This document shows, piece by piece, positions 8,309 through 15,042 of a DNA stretch of 62,646 nucleotides. A program made the position numbers and the translations under genes. Numbering within the stretch: the first letter of the stretch is position 1; each line of letters starts with the position of its first letter. Source of the DNA: Pirellulaceae bacterium (GTDB lineage: Bacteria > Planctomycetota > Planctomycetia > Pirellulales > Pirellulaceae); contig JASMLW010000471.1 of NCBI GenBank assembly GCA_030748485.1, forward strand, positions 1 to 62,646. The letters are read 5' to 3'. Below the pieces are notes generated by a model that was given only the letters and a program-made list of their open reading frames with translations, made no database searches and was not told the origin of the DNA.

Positions 8309-8819
8309 CGTTGTCGTCGCGCGTCTGTTTCTTGAGAGTTTCATCTTCGAGGACTCGCATCAAGGATGGGACTGCTTGTTCCGCCGCCGGTCCAATTTGT
8401 CCGAGCGCCCGAGCTGCGCTGCGGCGCACAGGCCCCGACTCGTCATCCAACAAGATGATCAGCTCGGGGATCGCTTCATTTGCATCCGGTCCGATTCGCC
8501 CCAACACGTCGGCCGCCTGGGCCCGCACTTCGGCGTCATTGCTCGTCAATCGATTGCGCAACTCGGGCACCGCCGGCGCGCCGATGCGGCTGAGAGCGTC
8601 AACCACCGTTTCCCGCAGGTCCCACTCGTTGTACGGCTTTCGCTTGACCGGCAACGTGGGGCGTTGAGACGCGAAATCCGCCGGCTGGCGATAGACGGTC
8701 AGCGGGCTCGTTGCCGGCTCGCCGTCGGGCTGACATCCGAGACCGGTCGCCGCGAGCGCCGCCATGGAGAGTGCGATGGTGAGACGGCGGCGCTGCTGAT
8801 CTGGCGTGAGGCTGTTCAT
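8298..8819 (-). CDS. HEAT-repeat lipoprotein
   Basis: 173 residues. Signal peptide ending in a lipobox (ALAATGLGC, Cys at about residue 29), so the product should be lipidated and membrane-attached; the Lgt enzyme for that step is encoded just upstream. The mature protein holds at least three HEAT/PBS-lyase-type repeats of about 32 residues: VVDALSRIGAPAVPEL, VRAQAADVLGRIGPDANEAIPEL and VRRSAARALGQIGPAAEQAVPSL. Such repeats give protein-binding solenoids. The start is the ATG at 8819. It overlaps the following gene by 11 bp, indicating translational coupling. Confidence 0.82.
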   Translation of the reverse strand: MNSLTPDQQRRRLTIALSMAALAATGLGCQPDGEPATSPLTVYRQPADFASQRPTLPVKRKPYNEWDLRETVVDALSRIGAPAVPELRNRLTSNDAEVRAQAADVLGRIGPDANEAIPELIILLDDESGPVRRSAARALGQIGPAAEQAVPSLMRVLEDETLKKQTRDDNDAE

Positions 8820-9000
8820 GATTCGCACCTTTGCAGAATTGTTTTGGCGTATTCAGTCTATCCTCGCCGCCTCCCGCCGGACTAGGACTTTTTACGATGG
8901 CCTTCCAGGCCGTCGAGTGCGGGTTAGCCCCGAGAGCCGACGACGGACTCGTGCTCAGCGCGGATTATAATCGCCCCGCTGTGTTGAGTGGAGCGCCCGT

Positions 9001-9026
9001 TGTCGCGACTTCGTCGCGAAGTCCAC
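9001..9026. repeat. Solitary copy of the TCGCGAC palindromic repeat
   Basis: TGTCGCGACTTCGTCGCGAA, followed by GTCCAC, is an inverted, shortened relative of the palindromic core of the 94-bp repeats at 18413-18657 (GGACTTCGCGAC, three bases, GTCGCGAC). It lies in the 226-bp gap between the HEAT lipoprotein gene and lgt, where no gene is visible. Confidence 0.6.
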
Positions 9027-9045
9027 AAGTGAGGTTGCCGAGACC

Positions 9046-10284
9046 TCACGCTCGCGCCAGTGCAGGTGTTTTCATCACGCGCAGCCAAAGCGCGCAGATC
9101 CCGATGAATAACGCGATGCTCACCCACTGCGAAATCGTCAAAGCCGTGCCGAATCGACCCGGCTCGTCGCTGCGAATGATCTCCAGCAGAAAGCGAGTGA
9201 TCGGGTAGAGCGTCAGCGTGGCGGCAATCTGCAGTCCTTTGCGAGCCCGTACTTTCTCCAACGCCAAAACGAACAGACAGAGCACCGTGGCGTTCAATGT
9301 GCTGTACAGTTGCGCAGGGACTAACGGCAAACTCTTGGCGGGCAGTTCAGGTAGCCGCCAACTTGTTGTGACCGAGCCCGTTGTCAACTGCGCGACAGGA
9401 CGTTGTTCATCCTTTAGCTTCACTGCCGCTTCCACTTCAGCCACGCTGACTCGCCACTCGACAGATTCCCCCGCCGTGACTCCCATCTCGGCGGCCTGGC
9501 TGCCCGGCTGTACAGATTGGATCGTCTTGCCGTCGGGGCTGAGACGGATGCCGATCAGTTGCCCGCTCCGCAATTGCTCGACGAACGGGGCGGTCGGTGG
9601 CGGGAATTGGACGGCCGGTCCGGTCTCGCAAACGCCGCCGTAACAACAACCGTTCAACAGACAGCCGACGCGTCCGATCGCCAGCCCCAGCAACAGGCTC
9701 GGCGCGATCACGTCTCCCAGTTGGAGCCAGTCGAGTTTCCGTCGGTGGCAAAAGAACACAAAGGCGGCCATCCCGCCCAGTACGGATCCGTAGACGACGA
9801 GCCCGCCCTCGGTGAACTTGACGATGTTGACGATCGTCGCCAGCCACGTCGGTTGCTTGAACTCGTCCCAATACTGAACGACGAAGAACAGTCTGGCTCC
9901 GGCGATACCGGCAATGAACATGGCGAATGCGAGTGAATAGATCGTGTCCGGGTCCAGACCTCGCTTCGCCGCGCGGTGAGCGGCCAATAACACACCGGAT
10001 ACGACTGCCGCCATCAACATCACTCCGTATCCGCGGATCGGCAGGCCCAGCACCTCGCCGCCCTCCAAACGCTCCTCCAATAGAGGCAGCACGAAGACGA
10101 TGGCGACACCCATCATGATCAGCACGCCCGACGAACTGGCGATTTCCCCTTGTTCTTTCCGGCGCCGAAACTGCGCGAACAACAAACCCGCCGCAACCAC
10201 TCCCCACACCGCTAGCAGCCAGCCGACACCCAGCACGGGCACGCCGAGGATTTCGTGGGGGATGTGAAACAAGGTTTGTCGCAT
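9046..10284 (-). CDS. lgt: Prolipoprotein diacylglyceryl transferase with PDZ-like insertion
   Basis: 412 residues, against about 290 for E. coli Lgt. The enzyme transfers diacylglycerol from phosphatidylglycerol to the lipobox cysteine of prolipoproteins in the inner membrane. Family marks: GARLFFVVQYW, EGGLVVYGSVLGG (Tyr where E. coli has the His of its HGG motif), and the signature GRVGCLLNGCCYG. About seven hydrophobic segments span the protein. Between the signature and the C-terminal PAQLYS block there is an insertion of about 85 residues with a PDZ-like core (QSVQPGSQAAEMGVTAGESV). An N-terminal extension adds one or two membrane segments. It starts 41 bp after panC ends, so folK-panC-lgt may be one transcript. 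Its product serves the lipoproteins encoded at 8298 and 23781. Confidence 0.93.
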   Translation of the reverse strand: MRQTLFHIPHEILGVPVLGVGWLLAVWGVVAAGLLFAQFRRRKEQGEIASSSGVLIMMGVAIVFVLPLLEERLEGGEVLGLPIRGYGVMLMAAVVSGVLLAAHRAAKRGLDPDTIYSLAFAMFIAGIAGARLFFVVQYWDEFKQPTWLATIVNIVKFTEGGLVVYGSVLGGMAAFVFFCHRRKLDWLQLGDVIAPSLLLGLAIGRVGCLLNGCCYGGVCETGPAVQFPPPTAPFVEQLRSGQLIGIRLSPDGKTIQSVQPGSQAAEMGVTAGESVEWRVSVAEVEAAVKLKDEQRPVAQLTTGSVTTSWRLPELPAKSLPLVPAQLYSTLNATVLCLFVLALEKVRARKGLQIAATLTLYPITRFLLEIIRSDEPGRFGTALTISQWVSIALFIGICALWLRVMKTPALARA

Positions 10285-10325
10285 GAGAGTCGCTCTCGCG
10301 GAGTGTCGAAAACAGCTACGCGTAT

Positions 10326-11180
10326 CTACTCGAAAAGCCGATTGTCGATCAACCTGGTTTGTCCAACTCGCGCCGCAATGAGGGCGACACAGGGTCGGTC
10401 GATGTTCTGTACGGGTGCTAGCGTCTGAGCGTCGGCTACCGCCGCGTACTCGACTTCATCGACGCCCGCGTTCCGCAATTCACTGAGCATCAGTTGTTCG
10501 ACAGCTTGGGGAGATCGCTCGCCATCGGCCACGGCCGCCGCGGCCGCCTGCAACGCGCGACTGAGCCCCAAAGCCCGTTGGCGGTCTGCTCCGTTGAGGT
10601 ATTGATTGCGCGAACTGAGCGCCAACCCATCACTCTCCCGCACGGTCGGCTGTACGGAGACTTCAATGGGCAGATCCAAATCCCGCGCCATCGCGCGAAT
10701 GACCTGTGACTGCTGATAGTCCTTTTGACCGAAGTAGACGATGTCGGCCGGCAGAATCTGAAACAGTTTCAGGACGATCGTGCAAACTCCACGAAAGTGG
10801 CCCGGACGAGATTCGCCTTCCAAGGTCGCGGCGATCTCCGGTGGGGAAATCCACGTCGAGAATCCGGGGCCGTACATCTGCGCTGTTTGAGGCGCGAAGA
10901 CCCACTCGACTGCCAAGGACTCCAACGCCGCCAGGTCGTTTTCCAGAGAGCGCGGATATTGGTCGAGATCTTCATTCGCGCCGAATTGTGATGGATTGAC
11001 GAAGATGGTCACGGCTGTGACATCGCATTCGGTGGTGGACGCCCGCACGAGACTCAAATGCCCTTCGTGCAACGCTCCCATTGTCGGCACCAAACCAACG
11101 CGTCTCCCATTCGACTGCGCCGCGCGCACAAGTTCCCGCATCGAGTCGGGACATTCAATCACTTGCACGGTTCCAGTCAT
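10326..11180 (-). CDS. panC: Pantothenate synthetase
   Basis: 284 residues, the usual length. It condenses pantoate with beta-alanine using ATP, the last step of pantothenate (coenzyme A precursor) synthesis, in the cytoplasm. Visible marks: nucleotide-binding VPTMGALHEGHLSLV, FVNPSQFG, DIVYFGQKDYQQ and SSRNQYL near the end, all in family order. I prefer the ATG at 11180 because it aligns the PTMG motif at residue 31, near that of E. coli PanC; an ATG at 11192 would add four residues. A TACAAT hexamer (11233-11238, minus strand) lies about 55 bases upstream, so it may also be transcribed separately from folK. Confidence 0.96.
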   Translation of the reverse strand: MTGTVQVIECPDSMRELVRAAQSNGRRVGLVPTMGALHEGHLSLVRASTTECDVTAVTIFVNPSQFGANEDLDQYPRSLENDLAALESLAVEWVFAPQTAQMYGPGFSTWISPPEIAATLEGESRPGHFRGVCTIVLKLFQILPADIVYFGQKDYQQSQVIRAMARDLDLPIEVSVQPTVRESDGLALSSRNQYLNGADRQRALGLSRALQAAAAAVADGERSPQAVEQLMLSELRNAGVDEVEYAAVADAQTLAPVQNIDRPCVALIAARVGQTRLIDNRLFE

Positions 11181-11232
11181 CGTCGATCGCATGGCTACCC
11201 GGCATTCTCAACTCAAAGTGCTCGGCCAGTGT

Positions 11233-11238
11233 ATTGTA
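11233..11238 (-). promoter_or_regulatory. Possible -10 box before panC
   Basis: TACAAT on the minus strand, 53 bases before the panC start. No convincing -35 hexamer lies 16-18 bases upstream, so this could be chance. Confidence 0.25.
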
Positions 11239-11304
11239 GGCCCATCGAAGGTGAAGAGAATGGCCCCGGGTATCTCGTTTGTCGGCGAAGGGCGCTCGCG
11301 CCGA

Positions 11305-12114
11305 TTACGCCGTGGCCTCAAAGGCGCCGACGACTTCCGCCACCGCCGTTTCATCATCGGCTACGGCGATCAAATGCGGGCCCACCGAAGATTCTTCGAT
11401 CGCTCGCGCGGCGATTTCAATCTGTGTTGGGTGCACGAATGTGAGCACCGCGCCGGGTCGGTCTAGTCGCCACGTCTCTTCTAGCGCTTCGCCAAGCAGC
11501 CGCTCATCGTCGACTTGACGATGAGTAATCGAGCCGGGTTGATTGGCGACACCGCGCTCCCCGATCGGCTGACAGCGTTCGAGTGCGCGACGCGTGATTC
11601 GCTCGGCGAATTCGGCCACGGTTGAGACAACGGCTAATCGTTGGCGACAGTCGCGGACGTGTTGGGCGAGCGCCGCGATCGTCCAGCGACACGTTGGGTG
11701 GAGCCAATCGGCGGCGATTTCGCTCGCCGGTTCGAGCACAAATCGCCGAAAACTCATCCGCGGGTGGGGCACATCCAGCTCTCGACCGCGCAGTGGAGAA
11801 AAATTTTTTGCTAGCAAAATATCCAAATCGAGCTTCCTCGCCCCCCATCGGACCGTTCGAGTTCTACCAAAGTCCGATTCGACTCGTTGGAGATCGACGA
11901 GCAGTTGGGGTGGCGTCAGCTCGGACGAGACGACTGCACAAGCGTTGGCGAAGGGCGGCTGTTCGCCCGGCCCGCCCGCTGGGGCCGTGCGATGCAATGA
12001 GCTGAAGTGGAGAACTTCGATGCCGTCCCGCTTGGTGAGCGCCTGCTTCGCTTGGCGGAGGGCGTCTTCTGGATCGCCTTGGTTGGAGCCGAGCCCGATC
12101 AGGAATCGGCTCAT
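11305..12114 (-). CDS. folK: HPPK (7,8-dihydro-6-hydroxymethylpterin pyrophosphokinase) with C-terminal extension
   Basis: 269 residues; typical HPPK has about 160. The enzyme pyrophosphorylates hydroxymethyl-dihydropterin in folate synthesis. The N-terminal 155 residues carry the family marks: GLGSNQGD, RTAPAGGPGEQPPFANACA, the signature RWGARKLDLDILL and DVPHPRMSFRRFVLEP. The remaining roughly 110 residues (from RLAVVSTVAEFAERITRRAL onward) form a separate alpha/beta region with the strands VLTFVHPT and HLIAVADDETA that I do not recognise. ATG at 12114 chosen over one three codons upstream. It precedes panC by 124 bp on the same strand. A terminator-like hairpin lies in its leader at 12200-12225. 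Confidence 0.92.
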   Translation of the reverse strand: MSRFLIGLGSNQGDPEDALRQAKQALTKRDGIEVLHFSSLHRTAPAGGPGEQPPFANACAVVSSELTPPQLLVDLQRVESDFGRTRTVRWGARKLDLDILLAKNFSPLRGRELDVPHPRMSFRRFVLEPASEIAADWLHPTCRWTIAALAQHVRDCRQRLAVVSTVAEFAERITRRALERCQPIGERGVANQPGSITHRQVDDERLLGEALEETWRLDRPGAVLTFVHPTQIEIAARAIEESSVGPHLIAVADDETAVAEVVGAFEATA

Positions 12115-12199
12115 TGGATGCAACGCATCAACGAGTTCCTTGAGATGGCGAAGGGGCTGATAATCTCAGCTGTTTTTGAGTGAGAGCCAGGATAGGCGC

Positions 12200-12225
12200 A
12201 AAAAAGAGGCGGCAAAGGACCGCCT
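12200..12225 (-). terminator. Rho-independent terminator in the folK leader
   Basis: On the minus strand AGGCGG (12225-12220) pairs with CCGCCT (12212-12207) around a 7-base loop, followed by C and six T. It lies about 85 bases before the folK start and more than 500 bases after the preceding minus-strand stop, so it either ends a small RNA or acts as an attenuator for folK. Confidence 0.7.
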
Positions 12226-12376
12226 GTCCTTCCCGCCACCGCAAGTCTACGCCGCGCCGTCCTGCGCAGTCTCGACTCAATAAAGTCAGGGGGGACCTCC
12301 AAACCACGACCAAGGTCGTCGACTGTCGCTCCGATCGGGCGCCGCCCCCCAAACTGCTAAGAAACCAAAGAACCAC
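12206..12376 (-). ncRNA. Candidate structured leader or small RNA ending at the folK-leader terminator
   Basis: Read on the minus strand, this stretch contains in order: a GGGC/GCCC hairpin, the hairpin ACGAC-CTTG-GTCGT, a run of six G that can pair with a later run of six C, the hairpin GACT-TTATTG-AGTC, and the terminator at 12225-12200. Dense local pairing ending in an intrinsic terminator is typical of small RNAs and riboswitch-type leaders. I do not recognise 6S, SRP, tmRNA, RNase P or a folate-riboswitch core. High GC makes chance hairpins common. Confidence 0.3.
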
Positions 12377-12764
12377 CAGTTACGAACTCAGCGCGCGTTC
12401 AAGATGCGGTCCGCGCATGCGCTCTGCCTATTTGTGCACAGCACACTTCCCCAAAATGACTTGAGGGTCACGCCCGCATTACCGACAGCCAGAGAACCCA
12501 GCCGCCAAAAACATAACACCATTGAAGGTGACTTGAGTGCGAAGTTCCAAGTTCGTAACGACACATTTTGCGAAGCAGCCACGAATTGTCAAGCAAGGAT
12601 TAGCCTACTTTTTTTATCGCTCTTTTTTGCCGACTCGGCTCTTGCATTTCTCGCAGGCATCGGCTTGGCAAACTGCCGTTTCGGAATGCGCGACGAGATC
12701 AGAGTGACATGTCATTGTCACATAAGGGAGAATGCCGTCGCCGGTAACTTGCGCAATGCGCCAA

Positions 12765-13286
12765 TCACCGCCGCAATTTCGCCGACACGGGACGCACTCG
12801 CTGCGTTGTCGAGTCGCTCGCCGGTTGCCGGACTCCGCTGCCGATCGTCGGCTGGAAGTAACTGAGCGGACGCGGCGTGGAGCGAGAGGTTGACGGCGGC
12901 GGTTCGGGAGCCGCTTCCTCGGCCGCTTCCTCCGCTGTGTTGTAGGAGAACAACGATGTCGGTTCGTGAGGCTGCGCGTGCCACGGATAGTCGAAGTACG
13001 TTCGGTAGTTGTACGGACGACGGTAGAACGTGCCGTGGAACGGCGGGTACCGGTGGATGTAGCGGCTTCCTCGGTAGCAACCGTACGTCGGGTTGTAGCA
13101 CGTCTGCGGCATCATATACCTCGACGCCTTGATCGCAGTGCGAACGTCGCGATGAGTCGCTCCGCCGCCACCAACGCCTCCATGAACGACCCCGCAGTGG
13201 TCGCAAACAGCGCCCGAATGATTATCGATTTTCCCGTCGACGGGTTCAGCGCCGAGAACGATGAGGGTCAACAGCACGGCGTGCAT
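12765..13286 (-). CDS. Small secreted Tyr/Arg-rich protein
   Basis: 173 residues. A short hydrophobic leader (AVLLTLIVLGA) suggests export. A small Gly/His segment with Cys (CDHCGVVHGGVGGGG) is followed by a block very rich in Tyr, Arg and Pro (YMMPQTCYNPTYGCYRGSRY, then YRRPYNYRTYFDYPWHA) and a Ser/Pro/Ala-rich tail. Four Cys in the leader-proximal half could form disulfides. The Tyr-rich block resembles small planctomycete surface proteins of unknown role. ATG at 13286 chosen; another lies four codons upstream. Transcribed divergently from the enolase-superfamily gene. Confidence 0.65.
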   Translation of the reverse strand: MHAVLLTLIVLGAEPVDGKIDNHSGAVCDHCGVVHGGVGGGGATHRDVRTAIKASRYMMPQTCYNPTYGCYRGSRYIHRYPPFHGTFYRRPYNYRTYFDYPWHAQPHEPTSLFSYNTAEEAAEEAAPEPPPSTSRSTPRPLSYFQPTIGSGVRQPASDSTTQRVRPVSAKLRR

Positions 13287-13522
13287 GATTGGCTCCAAGC
13301 GAAGTGATAGCTGAGCGTGCGCGGACGCGCCTCGCGCGGACGTGTACTCTTTCCATCGACCACATCGGCAGCATCAGTGGAGACCAACCGGCATCACCCG
13401 AACCGATCGCCAAGCTTGCCCATTTTGCCGCCGTGCGGTCCGCGGCGCTTCGTTTTCGATCGGTGGAAGGCGGGCGTGAGATCCGTCACAATAGCCGCGA
13501 AATCACACACCCCGAGCCGCCC

Positions 13523-14641
13523 ATGAAAATCACTGAAGTTGTCTGCCAGATTTTGCGAATTGAAAACGTCCAGGCAAAAACGGCCAGCAGCCAAGACTCG
13601 GTGCTCGTCCGCATCAGGACGGACAATGGGCTGGAGGGCGTTGGCGAAGCCGACTCGTCGCCCGAGATGGTCAAGGCCGCCATCGACGCACCGTTCTCCC
13701 ACAACATCGCCTCGGGGCTCCGCGCGTTGCTGATCGGCGAGAATCCGATTGAGACGGACCGGCTGTGGGACAAGATGTATCGGGCGACCATGTATTGCGG
13801 ACGTCGGTCGGTCATGATCACCGCGATGGCGGCGATCGACATGGCGCTCTGGGATCTCAAGGGTAAGCACTTTGGTGAGCCGATCTATCGCTTGCTGGGC
13901 GGGCGGCGCGTCGACCGCATCCGCGCCTACGCATCGATCTTGTTCGGCGGCGACGGGACCGAGACGGCGGAGATCGGCCGCCGTTGGATCGAGGCCGGCT
14001 ACACGGCGGTGAAGTTCGGTTGGGAGCCGATGGGCGAGAGTGAGGCCGTCGATCTCGATCTGGTTGGCGGAGCCCGCGAGGGGATCGGTGACGCGACGCT
14101 GTTGATCGACGCCGGCTGCGTCTGGGACGCTCGCACCGCGCTGCGCCGCGCCCACGCCTTCGCCGACTTCGGCATCGAGTGGCTCGAGGAGCCGCTGCAA
14201 CCGGACGACTACGAAGGCTATCGATGGTTGCGCGATCGATCGCCCGTACCGATCGCGTCTGGCGAGGAAGAGTGCGGCCGCCAATCGTTTCGACCGCTCA
14301 TCGACCTCCGCGCGCTCGACGTCTATCAAGTCGATCTCTCACGCAATGGATTCACCGAGTCAGCCTACATCCGCCAACGGGTCGAGGAAATCGGCGCCCG
14401 GCTCTGCAACCATTGCTACACCAGCCCGATCACTGTCGCCGCCAGCCTGCACTGGCTGTGCACTTGCCGCGACGCCTTCTTGTTCGAGGACTGCGTCGAA
14501 GACTCGCCACTGCGACATGAATTGACGACCGCTCGAGTGCAGGCGGTCGACGGCTGGATCGAACCACCCAGCGGGCCGGGCCTGGGCGTCGAAATCAACG
14601 AAGACTTCGTCCAATCCACCCTGGTCAGTCAGTCGGACTAG
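13523..14641 (+). CDS. Mandelate racemase/muconate lactonizing enzyme family protein
   Basis: 372 residues. Enolase-superfamily enzyme that abstracts a proton alpha to a carboxylate, acting on an acid sugar or related compound. N-terminal capping domain (about 1-125), then a barrel with ligands in the expected order: Asp196 (LLIDAG), Glu223 (EWLEEP), Glu248 (ASGEEE), and a catalytic His297 (CNHCYTS). On the second barrel strand Lys164 is in AVKFGW, where mandelate racemase has KxK, so the second Lys is missing and chemistry may be dehydration or one-base epimerisation. The substrate cannot be told. Start at the ATG 13523 because the protein then begins MKITEVVCQIL, as family members do; the frame is open back to 13289 but that part reads as non-coding. 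Confidence 0.9.
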   Translation: MKITEVVCQILRIENVQAKTASSQDSVLVRIRTDNGLEGVGEADSSPEMVKAAIDAPFSHNIASGLRALLIGENPIETDRLWDKMYRATMYCGRRSVMITAMAAIDMALWDLKGKHFGEPIYRLLGGRRVDRIRAYASILFGGDGTETAEIGRRWIEAGYTAVKFGWEPMGESEAVDLDLVGGAREGIGDATLLIDAGCVWDARTALRRAHAFADFGIEWLEEPLQPDDYEGYRWLRDRSPVPIASGEEECGRQSFRPLIDLRALDVYQVDLSRNGFTESAYIRQRVEEIGARLCNHCYTSPITVAASLHWLCTCRDAFLFEDCVEDSPLRHELTTARVQAVDGWIEPPSGPGLGVEINEDFVQSTLVSQSD

Positions 14642-14688
14642 CGACGGCTAGTGACGAATGAATGACCAGTGGTTGCCGCGCCCGACCA

Positions 14689-14857
14689 GGGGGCGTTTAC
14701 GCCCCCCATCCGCCGCAGGCGGCACTAGGCCCGTGCTTGAGCACGGGTGAACCAGGCGTGGCGGCTGCAACCACCGCTCCACACTCGCGTGGCCCCGCGC
14801 CACCGCGTTCCAAGGATTTCGCGGCGGCTGCAACCACCGCTCCACAACGTCGAAGCG
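14689..14857 (+). repeat. Triple-hairpin dispersed repeat, first copy
   Basis: Three perfect hairpins in a row: GGGGGCG-TTTA-CGCCCCC (14689-14706), CCGCC-GCA-GGCGG (14710-14722) and CCCGTGC-TTGA-GCACGGG (14730-14747). They are followed by a 51-bp unit (14754-14804, starting AGGCGTGGCGGCTGC) and by a shortened copy of that unit at 14821-14849. An inverted copy with the same hairpins but different loop bases lies at 62413-62478. Confidence 0.85.
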
Positions 14858-14889
14858 CTTCCACGCAATCGGCGCGAGGTGAGGCGTAA

Positions 14890-14945
14890 TTGAGAGACAC
14901 ACGTTATCGACGGCGCCGTGGCGACATCGTCGCGAGGTCCACCCC
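14890..14945 (-). repeat. Diverged inverted copy of the 94-bp repeat family
   Basis: Read on the minus strand it gives GTGGACCTCGCGACGATGTC, then CCACGGCGCCGTCGATAACG, then a GTGTCTCTC tail, parallel to the order GGACTTCGCGAC, GTCGCGACGGCGCCGTCGAT, AACGCATTTCTCTC in the array at 18413-18657. Confidence 0.6.
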
Positions 14946-14960
14946 CGCAGGCCGGACCCA

Positions 14961-15029
14961 CATGAGCACGGGGGAAACAGGCGTGGCGGCTGCAACCACC
15001 GCTCCACACTCGCGTGGCCCCGCGCCACC
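14961..15029 (+). repeat. Second copy of the 51-bp unit
   Basis: 14979-15029 is identical to 14754-14804 over 51 bases; the preceding CATGAGCACGGGGG is a decayed version of the third hairpin of the first copy. It ends 14 bases before the stop codon of the antiporter gene and may affect its 3' end. Confidence 0.85.
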
Positions 15030-15042
15030 ATTGCCCCTCCGC

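Larger units (their letters stand above)
12115..12764. other. 650-bp gap without a convincing gene
   Basis: Holds the minus-strand terminator at 12200-12225 and a GC-rich stretch with several hairpins at about 12226-12376, described separately. 12540-12660 is AT-richer with T runs at 12609-12616 and 12622-12627. GTGACA (12706-12711) and TGTCAC (12718-12723, approximate) form a small inverted repeat soon after the stop of the Tyr-rich gene. Short open frames here have no start signals or recognisable protein features. Confidence 0.5.
14642..15042. other. 400-bp intergenic region filled with palindromic repeats
   Basis: No gene. It separates two convergent genes and consists almost entirely of repeat elements: the triple hairpin and 51-bp unit (14689-14857), an inverted copy of the TCGCGAC/GGCGCCG repeat (14890-14945), and a second 51-bp unit (14961-15029). 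Confidence 0.8.

Noticed and set aside
7493..8335. 280-codon plus-strand frame opposite the secreted protein gene
   Set aside because: The minus-strand frame has a signal peptide and natural protein composition; the plus-strand one is Arg/Val-rich shadow sequence.
14642..15042. A CRISPR array or IS remnant
   Set aside because: Repeats are unequal in length and spacing, with no spacers of constant size, no terminal inverted repeats framing a gene and no cas or transposase gene nearby.
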